Below are positions 22,020 to 30,721 of a stretch of 32,960 nucleotides of DNA, piece after piece (the stretch's first letter is position 1; every line of letters starts with the position of its first letter). A model generated the notes under the pieces. The model searched no databases and had not been told where the DNA came from. It was given only the letters and a program-made list of their open reading frames with translations. The stretch comes from Clostridiales bacterium (GTDB taxonomy: Bacteria; Bacillota; Clostridia; Christensenellales; Aristaeellaceae), in the NCBI GenBank assembly GCA_015056265.1, contig SVGR01000014.1, forward strand, positions 1-32,960. The letters are read 5' to 3'. The translations under genes and the position numbers were made by a program.

Positions 22020-24623
22020 ATGAGAAAATTTTTGTTGATTGTGCTTCTCATGTGTCTGGCGGCGCTGCCCGCCCTGGCGCTGGAGGAAACCTATCCTTTG
22101 GACGTGCCGGAGGATGGGGAATATCTGCTGCAGTTTTCCTACCGCGCCATGCCCGGCAACGGCACCCCGCTTCGGATTCGGGTAACGGTGGACGGCGTGG
22201 ATGCGGGGGAAGAAATCACCCTGCCCCGGCTGTGGAAGGATGAAACCGACGGCGATTTCGAGCGGGATGAATTCGGGGACGAGTTGTCCCCCCGTCAGGT
22301 GGAGGTTTTTGATTGGGCAGAGGCCACGTTGTGGAAGGAAAATGCGTGCGACGACGCACTTTTCACCCTGTCCCTTACCCAGGGGAGCCATGAAATCGGC
22401 ATTACTGCCGTCCAGGGCGAGCTGGAAATCCGGGACGCAGCACTGGTGAAGGCCCCCGCCCTGCCCACTTACGAAGAATACATCAAGCAGTATGAGGGAA
22501 TGGAGCATCATGCGCAGGATACCGTCCTTATCCAGGCGGAGCGGGCATCCCTCAAATCCCTCCGGGGCCTGACCCCTTTCTGCGACCGCAGTTCCCCCAA
22601 TGTGACCCCTAACGATTCCAGGACGCTGCTGCTCAATTCCCTGGGCGGTTACAGCTGGCGGCAGATGGGGGACTGGGTGGAATGGTCCTTCAACGTGCCC
22701 GAGGCCGGCTTCTATACCCTGTCTTTCCACTATCTGCAGAATAATAAGCAGGGCATGGCATCCATTCGCTCTATCCTGCTGGATGGGGAAGTCCCCTTCC
22801 AGGAATGGGAGTATGTGGGCTTTGATTATGGCTTTGGCTGGACGAAGCAGGAGCTTCCCCAGACCGTATATCTGACGGAAGGGGAACATACCCTGCGGCT
22901 GGTGTGCCGGCTGGGGGACAGCGCCCCTGTGCTCAAGGCCCTGGATGAAGCGGTGGAAGCGCTGGGCAATGTGTACCGGGATATCATCATGGTTACCAGC
23001 GCCACCCCCGACCTGAACCGTGACTATTATCTGGACAGCGAAATTCCCGGCATGATGGAGGGCTTCGAAAAAGCCCGGGAAGCCCTGAATACCCAGAAAT
23101 CCGCCCTCTATGCCCTGGGTGGGGGCAGCAGCAATGCCTCCTTCCTGCAGGTGGTCATCGATCAATTGGATGAATTTCTGGAGGATCCCCGGTGCATCCC
23201 GAAAAAGCTGATCACCTTCCGCAGCAATATCACGGCGCTGTCGGATATTCTCAAGAGCATGCAGGAACAGCCCCTGGCCCTGGACCGGATTGAGCTGGTG
23301 CCCCAGGGCGGCAAGGCCCAGGGCGATGCTGGGCTGCTGGAGAATCTCTCCTTCCGCTTTGGCTGCTTTCTCAATTCCTTTGAAAAGGATTATTCCAAGA
23401 TGGGCAAGGGCGGTGAGCTGACCGTATGGCTGTCCGCCAGCGGCGTGGGCGATAAAGGTGCCGCCATCGGCCGTGACCAGGCCCAGCTGATTGAGCAGAT
23501 GATCCGCAGCGGCTTTACCAAGGAAACGGGCGTGAAGGTCAATCTTTCCTTGGTCAATGCGGAGGCAGCCATCGTGCAGGCCATCGTTTCCGGCACCAAC
23601 CCGGACGTGGTGATGTTCGCCGGCGAAGGCACCCCGGTGATCCTGGCGGTGCGCAGCGCTGCGGAAGACCTGACCCAGTATCCCGGCTATGCGGAAATTG
23701 CGGATCGGTTCCATCCCTCTGCCATCATTCCCTTCACCTTTGAAGGCGGGGTATACGCCCTGCCCGATACCCAGATGTACTACATGATGTATTACCGGAC
23801 CGATATCTTTGAGGATATGGGCCTGGAAATCCCCAACACCTGGGATGAATTCTATGCGCTGATCAAGAAGCTGCATCTTAACAACCTGAGCGCCGGTATT
23901 TCCGGCGGCGACCAGACCATTCTGGAAATGTTCCTGCTCCAGCGGGGCGGCAATCTCTACGACGATAAACAATCCTATACCCGGCTTACCGAACCGGAAG
24001 GAATTGAAGCCTTTACCGCCTGGACGGAACTGTACACCAAATACGGCATGACCGTGGCCTTTGACTTCTTCAACCGTTTCCGCAGCGGCGAAATGCCCAT
24101 CGGCATCATGCCCCTGTCCCTGTATGCCACGCTGGTATCCGCCGCTCCGGAAATCGCCGGCCGGTGGGCCATGGCCCCGGTGCCCGGCATCATGGATGAA
24201 AACGGCAATATCATCCGTACCGAAAGCAGCCAGGCGGCAGGCACACTGATGCTCTCCGCGGCAAAGAACAAAGAGGCAGCCTTCCAGTTCATTGAATGGT
24301 GGAGCCGTGCGGAAACCCAGATCGATTTCGGGCAGGCGGTGGAAGCCGCTTACGGCCCGTCCTCCCGTTATTTCACCGCCAATACGAAGGCCATGGAGCA
24401 ATTGGGCTGGAGCAGCGGGGAAATGGAAGCACTGATGGCCCAGCGGGAACATCTCACCGATATTCCCATGACGCCGGCCAGCTATTACGTATCCCGGTGC
24501 CTGACCAATGCTTTCCGCAATGTGGTGTATTATCAGGGCAATCCCCGGGAAATCATGGTGCGCTATGCGGAGCAGATGGATGAAGAATTGCTGCGCAAGC
24601 GCCAGGAATTTGGATTGGAATAA
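22020..24623 (+). CDS. Large substrate-binding protein with N-terminal beta domains (SBP4)
   Basis: This 867-residue protein has a type I signal peptide (1-20, ending ALA, no lipobox). A beta-rich domain follows (about 21-145). A second beta domain (about 165-300) resembles CBM6/CBM35-type galactose-binding folds: VLIQAERASLKS, GDWVEWSFNVPEAGFYTLSF and LTEGEHTLRLVC. After a helical linker (about 305-455) comes a family 1 solute-binding domain (about 466-867), starting GELTVWLSASG, with NPDVVMFAGEGTPVILAV and YALPDTQMYYMMYYRTDIFEDM. It is roughly twice the normal SBP size. ATG 22020 is preferred over 22014 for its 8-base distance to AAGGAG. It is placed before the second permease pair, which it probably serves. 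Confidence 0.85.
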   Translation: MRKFLLIVLLMCLAALPALALEETYPLDVPEDGEYLLQFSYRAMPGNGTPLRIRVTVDGVDAGEEITLPRLWKDETDGDFERDEFGDELSPRQVEVFDWAEATLWKENACDDALFTLSLTQGSHEIGITAVQGELEIRDAALVKAPALPTYEEYIKQYEGMEHHAQDTVLIQAERASLKSLRGLTPFCDRSSPNVTPNDSRTLLLNSLGGYSWRQMGDWVEWSFNVPEAGFYTLSFHYLQNNKQGMASIRSILLDGEVPFQEWEYVGFDYGFGWTKQELPQTVYLTEGEHTLRLVCRLGDSAPVLKALDEAVEALGNVYRDIIMVTSATPDLNRDYYLDSEIPGMMEGFEKAREALNTQKSALYALGGGSSNASFLQVVIDQLDEFLEDPRCIPKKLITFRSNITALSDILKSMQEQPLALDRIELVPQGGKAQGDAGLLENLSFRFGCFLNSFEKDYSKMGKGGELTVWLSASGVGDKGAAIGRDQAQLIEQMIRSGFTKETGVKVNLSLVNAEAAIVQAIVSGTNPDVVMFAGEGTPVILAVRSAAEDLTQYPGYAEIADRFHPSAIIPFTFEGGVYALPDTQMYYMMYYRTDIFEDMGLEIPNTWDEFYALIKKLHLNNLSAGISGGDQTILEMFLLQRGGNLYDDKQSYTRLTEPEGIEAFTAWTELYTKYGMTVAFDFFNRFRSGEMPIGIMPLSLYATLVSAAPEIAGRWAMAPVPGIMDENGNIIRTESSQAAGTLMLSAAKNKEAAFQFIEWWSRAETQIDFGQAVEAAYGPSSRYFTANTKAMEQLGWSSGEMEALMAQREHLTDIPMTPASYYVSRCLTNAFRNVVYYQGNPREIMVRYAEQMDEELLRKRQEFGLE

Positions 24624-24635
24624 GGAGGGAAAGGA

Positions 24636-25538
24636 ATGAAGAAACAAGGCTTACTGCGGGAGATCATCCGCTGCCGCACCAATTACATCATGCTTTCCTT
24701 CTGGTTCATCCCCTTTATCCTGTTTTTCCTGGTGCCGGTGCTATCGGCGGTGGTGCTCAGCTTTACAGACTTCAACATGCTGGAATGGCCCAATTTCGTG
24801 GGCTTTGCCAATTATGAAAAGCTGCTGCTCAATGACGATTTGTTCCTCATCGCCCTGGAAAACACCCTTACCTTTGCGGTGATTACCGGCCCGGTAGGAT
24901 ATCTGCTCAGTTTTGTGCTGGCCTGGATGATCAACGATCTGGGCCGCCGCACCCGCCCCATCCTGACGCTGCTGTTCTATGCCCCCGTGCTTTCCGGCAG
25001 CCTCTACGTGGTGTGGATGTATATCTTCAGTGAAGATACCTATGGCCTGCTCAACTATTTCCTGCTTTCCCTTGGGGCGGTTCAGGGGCCTGTATACTGG
25101 CTTACCGATACTGCCGTCAACATGATTCCTGTTATCGTGGTGTTGATCTGGAGCAGTATGGGCGCCGGCTTCCTGGCATTCATCGCCGGTTTCCAGAGCC
25201 TGAATCAGGAACTGTATGAAGCGGCGGCCATCGACGGCGTGCGCAACCGCTGGCAGGAACTGTGGCACATTACCCTGCCCCAAATGGGACCCCAGCTGCT
25301 CATTGGCGCCATCCTGTCCATCTCCTCCGCCTTTGCGGTGGGCGGCGTGTGTATGGCCATGACCGGCTTCCCCAGCACGGACTATTCCACCTACACCTTG
25401 CAGATGCAGTTGTATGACTATGCCTACGTGCGTTATGAAATGGGCTATGCCTCGGCGGTGGCCATGGTGCTGTTCCTGATCATGATCGGCGCATGGCAGC
25501 TGATCAACAAGGGCATCCGCAGTATTTCCGGCGAGTAA
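24636..25538 (+). CDS. CUT1 ABC transporter permease (MalF type), pair 2
   Basis: This 300-residue membrane subunit has a first helix at about 20-42 (FIPFILFFLVPVLSAVVL), six helices in all, and an EAA loop NQELYEAAAIDGVRNRWQEL then WHITLP (190-215). It starts 12 bases after SBP4 with AAGGAGGGAAAGGA upstream, and is followed 13 bases later by its partner. With SBP4 it forms the second importer of the locus. The ATPase must come from elsewhere. Confidence 0.9.
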   Translation: MKKQGLLREIIRCRTNYIMLSFWFIPFILFFLVPVLSAVVLSFTDFNMLEWPNFVGFANYEKLLLNDDLFLIALENTLTFAVITGPVGYLLSFVLAWMINDLGRRTRPILTLLFYAPVLSGSLYVVWMYIFSEDTYGLLNYFLLSLGAVQGPVYWLTDTAVNMIPVIVVLIWSSMGAGFLAFIAGFQSLNQELYEAAAIDGVRNRWQELWHITLPQMGPQLLIGAILSISSAFAVGGVCMAMTGFPSTDYSTYTLQMQLYDYAYVRYEMGYASAVAMVLFLIMIGAWQLINKGIRSISGE

Positions 25539-25551
25539 AGGAGGAAGGGAA

Positions 25552-26427
25552 ATGGCACGTTCATTTTTGCGGCGGCTGAAGCCGAAAAAGCGGGTTTCCC
25601 GTTCCTTCGGCGGCAATCTGGCCATGTTTTTGTTCCTGCTGGTGTGCGGCGCTTTCACCGCGCTGCCCATCATCTATTCCATCATTTGCGCTTTCAAGCC
25701 CCTGAGCGAATTGTTCATCTATCCGCCCCGGTTCTTCGTTACCAATCCCACCTTCGATAATTTCCGGCAGTTGTTCTCCATGCAGATGGGGCTGCTGGTG
25801 CCCATCGAACGGTATTTGTTCAACAGCATTCTGGTGTCTGTGGTGGCAACCATCGTTTATATCGTGATTGCTTCTCTGGCCGCCTATCCTCTGGCCATCA
25901 ATAATTTCCCGGGGAAATTCTTCCTGTCCCAGCTGGTGGTGTTCGCCATCCTCTTCCGGCAGGAGGTTATCCAGATTCCCCAGTATCTGGTGATGTCCAA
26001 GATGCACATGATCGATACCTATGCATCCCTGATCGTGCCGGTGCTCATTGGTTCCTTCGGCGTATTCCTGATGCGGCAGTTCATGGGATCCATTCCCCGG
26101 TCGCTGATTGAATCGGCCCGGATCGATGGGGCGGGGGATTGGCGCATCTGGCGCAGCGTGGTGATGCCCATGGTGAAGCCCGCCTGGCTGACCCTTCTGA
26201 TCTTCACCTTCCAAAGTGTTTGGAACAATCAGGGCCTGCAGTACATCTATTCCGAAAACCTCAAGACACTGCCCACAGCCCTGAGCCAGATGAGCGCATC
26301 GGGTATCTCAATGAGTGGTGTGGCCTCTGCCGTGGCAGTGATTCTGATGCTGCCGCCGGTCATCCTCTTCATTATTACCCAGAGCAACGTAATCGAAACC
26401 ATGTCCCATTCGGGCATCAAGGACTAA
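25552..26427 (+). CDS. CUT1 ABC transporter permease (MalG type), pair 2
   Basis: This 291-residue membrane subunit has a basic N-terminus (RRLKPKKRVSR) and a first helix at about 23-46. ASLAAYPLAINNFPGK sits where MalG proteins have their AYALAR stretch. The EAA loop is IESARIDGAGDWRIWRSVVM (186-205). The C-terminal VIETMSHSGIKD is family-typical. Start ATG 25552 follows AAAGGAGGAAGGGA. It is translated closely with the preceding permease and precedes the NHL/TPR gene by 16 bases. Confidence 0.9.
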   Translation: MARSFLRRLKPKKRVSRSFGGNLAMFLFLLVCGAFTALPIIYSIICAFKPLSELFIYPPRFFVTNPTFDNFRQLFSMQMGLLVPIERYLFNSILVSVVATIVYIVIASLAAYPLAINNFPGKFFLSQLVVFAILFRQEVIQIPQYLVMSKMHMIDTYASLIVPVLIGSFGVFLMRQFMGSIPRSLIESARIDGAGDWRIWRSVVMPMVKPAWLTLLIFTFQSVWNNQGLQYIYSENLKTLPTALSQMSASGISMSGVASAVAVILMLPPVILFIITQSNVIETMSHSGIKD

Positions 26428-26443
26428 GAAAGGAGGCGCGCCT

Positions 26444-27931
26444 ATGGAAATGAAATTTGGCCTTCGACGGCTGCTGGCTGCCGTATGCGCCCTCCTGGTG
26501 ATGGCAGGCGCCTTGCCCGCCGCTGCGGAAAGCTACACCTACACCACCGGCGCCCAGGCCCGGCCCTCTGCTGAGATTTATCAGCCTGTGCGGGTGATCA
26601 CTGGCGGCGCCACCGGCGCAGGGGAATTCGATATGCCGGAGGATATCTTCTGGCTGGACGGAAAGCTTTATGTGGCGGATACCGGCAATGACCGCATCGT
26701 CGTTCTGGATGAGAATTTCCAGATGATCAAGGAACTGGATACCCCCATCGTGGATGATGATGACGATGAATTCTATTCTCCCACCGGCCTGTTTGTAGGG
26801 GAGAGGGGCATGCTGGTCTGCGACAAGAACAACAAGCGGCTGCTGCTTCTCAATGAAGATGACGAAGCGACGATCGTTTACGAAAAGCCTGACGCCAAGG
26901 CCCTTGCCGGCACCACCTTCAAGCCGGTGAAGGCCGTAATGGATAAGGATGGCAATGCCTATGTGCTGGCCAACGGTGTGTATCAGGGGCTGCTGATGTT
27001 CAATCCTGAGGGCGGGTTTGAAGGCTTTTTCGGCGCCAACGTGATCGAGGCCACCTTGAGCCTGATCATGGAACGATTCTGGAAATCCTTTTTTAGCAAG
27101 GAAGCATCCGAAACCATGGCCCGTTCCATCCCCATCGAATACAGCAACATCGTAATGGACGGCGAAGATTTCATCTACGCCAGCATTTTTAAGACCCAGA
27201 GCGGATCCGGCAACGTGAAAAAGCTCAACGCGCTGGGCAAGAATATCCTCAATCATCCTCGAAACGGCACCGCCCTGGATCCCAACCGTTACGGCGATCT
27301 GCGGGGCTATACCGAAAAGGGCGCCTATAAGCAGACCCAGCTGACCGATATCGCCGTAGATGAAGACGGCGTGATCACCGTGCTGGATGGTACCTGGGGG
27401 CGGCTGTTCCAGTACAGCCCCGATGGGGATCTGCTGGGCACCTTCGGCGGAAAGGGCGATGTGAAGGGCATGTTCTCCGATCCTTCTGCCGTGGTATACA
27501 CCGGCAAGAATTACATCGTGCTGGATAAGGTGAAGGGGACGCTGACGGAATTTGCCCCCACCCCCTATCGGGAATTGCTGGGCGAAGCGCTGCGGTATTA
27601 TACCGCCGGTGAATATCAGGCCAGCATCGACGCATGGCGGCAGATCCTCAAATATGACGCTTCCATGACCCTGGCCTACAAGAGCATCGGCAAGGCCTAC
27701 ATGCAGCAGGGCAAATGGCAGGAGGCGCTGGAAAATCTGGAAATCGCCGGGGCGAGGAATGACTATTCCCTGGTGCTGAGCAATGTGAGAAGAGAATTTA
27801 TCCGGGATAATTTCGTATGGCTGCTGCTGGGTGTGGTGGCAGGGTGCATCGCCCTATCCTATCTCTACCGTGGCCTGCGCAAATGGATGGGCTTCTCTGT
27901 GAAGCAGAAGAAAAGGAGGCGGAAGGCATGA
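26444..27931 (+). CDS. Membrane-anchored NHL beta-propeller/TPR protein
   Basis: This 495-residue protein has a signal peptide (about 1-28). An NHL-type propeller region runs from about 45 to 370, with blades such as FDMPEDIFWLDGKLYVADTG (62-81), NDRIVVLD, YSPTGLFVG, PVKAVMDKDGNAYVL, TDIAVDEDGVITVLDG and FSDPSAVVYTGKNYIVLD. TPR-like helices occupy about 376-440 (EALRYYTAGEYQASIDAWRQ, then AYKSIGKAYMQQGKWQEALE). One transmembrane helix (457-475) and a basic tail (KQKKRRRKA) end the chain, so the propeller and TPR should lie outside the membrane. The stop overlaps the next start (ATGA). NHL propellers bind proteins or glycans; a scaffold for the transporter or for the DUF proteins is an inference. 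Confidence 0.82.
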   Translation: MEMKFGLRRLLAAVCALLVMAGALPAAAESYTYTTGAQARPSAEIYQPVRVITGGATGAGEFDMPEDIFWLDGKLYVADTGNDRIVVLDENFQMIKELDTPIVDDDDDEFYSPTGLFVGERGMLVCDKNNKRLLLLNEDDEATIVYEKPDAKALAGTTFKPVKAVMDKDGNAYVLANGVYQGLLMFNPEGGFEGFFGANVIEATLSLIMERFWKSFFSKEASETMARSIPIEYSNIVMDGEDFIYASIFKTQSGSGNVKKLNALGKNILNHPRNGTALDPNRYGDLRGYTEKGAYKQTQLTDIAVDEDGVITVLDGTWGRLFQYSPDGDLLGTFGGKGDVKGMFSDPSAVVYTGKNYIVLDKVKGTLTEFAPTPYRELLGEALRYYTAGEYQASIDAWRQILKYDASMTLAYKSIGKAYMQQGKWQEALENLEIAGARNDYSLVLSNVRREFIRDNFVWLLLGVVAGCIALSYLYRGLRKWMGFSVKQKKRRRKA

Positions 27932-28629
27932 GCAGCGGAAAACATATGCTGATCAATCTGGGCCGCAGCATTGCGGGCTATGACTGGGGCCGTTTCCGCC
28001 CTTCCAGATGGGATAAGCGGAAGTTTGGCTGGACCTTTTCCGAACTGACCCATCCCATCGAGGCCTTTAACGATATCAAATATGAGGGCCGTGGATCGCT
28101 GATGATTGCCAATGTGATCTGCATCCTCATGTTTGTGCTCTCCGCCCTGGAATATCATGGTAAGGCATTCGTATTCAACTATAACGAGCCCCAGGATTTC
28201 AATCTGTGGACCACGCTGCTTACCTCCAGTTTCCTGATGGTGCTGTGGACCATATCCAACTGGGCGGTATGTTCCCTGCTGGATGGGGAGGGCACTTTCA
28301 AGGAAATCTGGATTATGACCTGCTATGCCATGCTGCCGCGGCTGCTGATAGGCTTCCCCATGCTGGTGGTGACCCATGGGCTGACGCTGGATGAAAGCGG
28401 CATTTACAGCATCATCAATTCCATTTCCCTGATCTGGAGCGCAGTATTGCTGATGCTGGGAATGATGACCGCCCATCAGTATACGGTGAAGAAAACGGTG
28501 GCGTCCATCCTGCTGACGGTGGCGGGCCTGGCCATCATGTTCTTCATTGCAGTGCTGCTTTTCAGCATGGGCCAGCAATTCTATTTCTTCTTTGACACTG
28601 TGATGGATGAAATCCGCTATCGGATGTAA
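27928..28629 (+). CDS. YIP1 family membrane protein
   Basis: This 233-residue protein has a soluble N-terminus (about 1-62) and five predicted membrane helices: MIANVICILMFVLSAL, LLTSSFLMVLWTISNWAV, MLPRLLIGFPMLVV, IINSISLIWSAVLLMLGM and VASILLTVAGLAIMFFIAV. HPIEAFNDIKYEGRGS just before the first helix and the overall pattern match YIP1 family proteins. The function of the bacterial YIP1 family is not established. The start overlaps the NHL/TPR stop and has GGAGGCGGAAGGC upstream, so the two are coupled and may act as one membrane assembly. Confidence 0.8.
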   Translation: MSSGKHMLINLGRSIAGYDWGRFRPSRWDKRKFGWTFSELTHPIEAFNDIKYEGRGSLMIANVICILMFVLSALEYHGKAFVFNYNEPQDFNLWTTLLTSSFLMVLWTISNWAVCSLLDGEGTFKEIWIMTCYAMLPRLLIGFPMLVVTHGLTLDESGIYSIINSISLIWSAVLLMLGMMTAHQYTVKKTVASILLTVAGLAIMFFIAVLLFSMGQQFYFFFDTVMDEIRYRM

Positions 28630-28641
28630 GGGGGAAAAAGC

Positions 28642-30705
28642 ATGAAAAAAGCATGGATTTATGTGACGGTGCTTGCGCTGCTGTTCTCCCTCTGCCCTCT
28701 GGGGCAGGCGGAGGAGGGCCTCTCCCTTTCCATTAATGATGAGACGGGCGAAATCACCATCCTGGAAAATGGGGAAGTGCTGTTCAGCAGCTATCCCGTA
28801 TTGCCCAAAAAGGTTCGCGACAGCGCCGGGGAGGATCGGCGCAACGCCATCATCAGCGTGACGGTGGCGGACAAATACAATAACCGCAACGTGTTTTCTT
28901 CCTGGTCCGGCAGCATTAAGGCCGGCGGCCTGAAGACGGAGGAAATCCCCGGCGGAAAGCGGATGATCTTTGATTTCCCCGGGGCCACCAGCAATTTCAC
29001 CGTACCGGTGGATTTCACCTTCGAAAAGGATACCCTCCGGGCGGAAATCCGCTATGACATGATCGAAAACCGGGGCGATATGACCATCACCACCATCGCG
29101 CTGATGCCCTATTTCGGGGGCGCGCTGGCCACCGATCAGGGCTATGTGCTCATTCCTGACGGTCAGGGGGCGCTGCTTGAATACAATAAGGTGAACCCGG
29201 AGGCGGCGGCCTACAGTGCTCAGGTGTATGGGGTGGATCCCTCCCTGGCCTCCCAGCGGGAAAAGAGCCTGCTCAAGAGTGCTTGTCTGCCGGTGTTGGG
29301 TATGCACAAGAATGGACGGGGCATGTTGGTGATTGCTCATCAAGGCGCCGGTATTGCCACCCTCAATGCATCTGTGCCTGGTAAAAGCTCTGCATTTTCC
29401 AATGCGTATATCACCTTTACCTACACCCAAAGAGATACCTACATCATCAACAACAAGGACGTCTACGCCCAGACCGTTACCGTGAGCGCGCCCTACAGCG
29501 AGACGGTGAACCCGGTGGTGCTCTACCGGGTGCTGCCGGGCAACGGCGATTACAATCAGATGGCCCTGGCATACCGGGAATATCTGATGGCGGAAGTGGG
29601 CCTGCAGAAGGCCGACGCCGGGAACAACCGGCTCTTCGCCCGGGTGATGGGAGGGGCCCAGGAAAAGCGCAACATCCTGGGTATTGCCTATCAGGCCACT
29701 CTGGCTGTTACCACCCTTTCCCAAGCCGAACAGATGGCCAAGGAAATGGCGGCCAACGGCCCGCTGTCCCTGGTGCTGATGGGATTTCAGCCCGGCGGCA
29801 TGTACCGGAACGCTGAAAAGCTTCAGTTCGACGGTGCGCTGGGTGGGGAAAAGGGCTACCGGCAGCTGCAGAAGGCCTGCCAGGAAGCGGGAATTGATCT
29901 CTATCCCATGATCGATCTCATTGGCATTTATGACGGCAAGACCGGCCAGGCCGCCCAGAAAGTATCCGGCGACTATGCAGACCGGGGCACAGTGGATATG
30001 ATGACCAATGTGATCAACAAGCGGTCGGATTGGCTGCTGCGCTCCCCTGTGGAGATGAAGGCGCCTATGCTGGATGCAGCGCCCTATTTCTATGAACTGG
30101 GAAGCCTGCTCTACGGCGATCGGAAGGTGCAGCGCTATACCAGCCGGGAAGATGCGGTGGCCATCTGGCAGGAAATGCTTTCTTCCACTGAAAACCCCAT
30201 CACCGACGGCGGTAATCTCTATGCCCTGCCCTATGTAAATGCGGTGCTGGGATCCCCCGTGTCCGACAGCGGCTGTGACGTTTCCACCCGCACCATTCCT
30301 TTCTATCAGATGGTGGTGCACGGCTTTGCGCTGCTTGCCGGCATGCCGCTTAATGAAGAAAATGATCCCGAAAGGGCCTTCCTCCATCAGATGGCTACCG
30401 GCGATTCCATTTCTGTAACCTTAACCTGGGATTCTCCCTACGAATTGCGCAATACCGCCCTGAATGCACTGATCAGCACCCAGTATTCTCTCTGGCAGGG
30501 AGATATTGCCCTGTGGCAGCAGCGGGCTGAAAAGACCAGGGATCTGGCCGGCCAGTTCATCATGGAATATCAGGAACCGGAAGAAAATCTCTCTGTGACC
30601 ACTTTCGAAAACGGCGTAAAGATCATCGTGAACAAGGCCGGCGAAGCGGCGGAATGGGAAGGATATCAGGTTCCTGCCATGGATTATCTGCGACTGGATC
30701 CCTGA
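28642..30705 (+). CDS. DUF5696-type secreted protein, possible glycoside hydrolase fold
   Basis: This 687-residue protein has a signal peptide (about 1-23). An N-terminal beta-sandwich (about 26-250) contains LSINDETGEITILENG and PVLGMHKNGRGMLVIAHQGA. The central region looks like a (beta/alpha) barrel: LYPMIDLIGIYDG near 420, NLYALPYVNAVLGSPVSDSG near 527-546, and TIPFYQMVVHGFALLAGMPL near 552-571. A short C-terminal beta region follows. Size and gene context (SBP, two permeases, NHL, YIP1) match proteins annotated DUF5696 in Paenibacillus and Clostridia, as I remember them. An enzymatic role on glycans is suggested by the fold pattern and by the absence of any other hydrolase in this operon, but catalytic residues cannot be named with confidence. 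Confidence 0.68.
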   Translation: MKKAWIYVTVLALLFSLCPLGQAEEGLSLSINDETGEITILENGEVLFSSYPVLPKKVRDSAGEDRRNAIISVTVADKYNNRNVFSSWSGSIKAGGLKTEEIPGGKRMIFDFPGATSNFTVPVDFTFEKDTLRAEIRYDMIENRGDMTITTIALMPYFGGALATDQGYVLIPDGQGALLEYNKVNPEAAAYSAQVYGVDPSLASQREKSLLKSACLPVLGMHKNGRGMLVIAHQGAGIATLNASVPGKSSAFSNAYITFTYTQRDTYIINNKDVYAQTVTVSAPYSETVNPVVLYRVLPGNGDYNQMALAYREYLMAEVGLQKADAGNNRLFARVMGGAQEKRNILGIAYQATLAVTTLSQAEQMAKEMAANGPLSLVLMGFQPGGMYRNAEKLQFDGALGGEKGYRQLQKACQEAGIDLYPMIDLIGIYDGKTGQAAQKVSGDYADRGTVDMMTNVINKRSDWLLRSPVEMKAPMLDAAPYFYELGSLLYGDRKVQRYTSREDAVAIWQEMLSSTENPITDGGNLYALPYVNAVLGSPVSDSGCDVSTRTIPFYQMVVHGFALLAGMPLNEENDPERAFLHQMATGDSISVTLTWDSPYELRNTALNALISTQYSLWQGDIALWQQRAEKTRDLAGQFIMEYQEPEENLSVTTFENGVKIIVNKAGEAAEWEGYQVPAMDYLRLDP

Positions 30706-30721
30706 AAGGAGAAACACCGAA

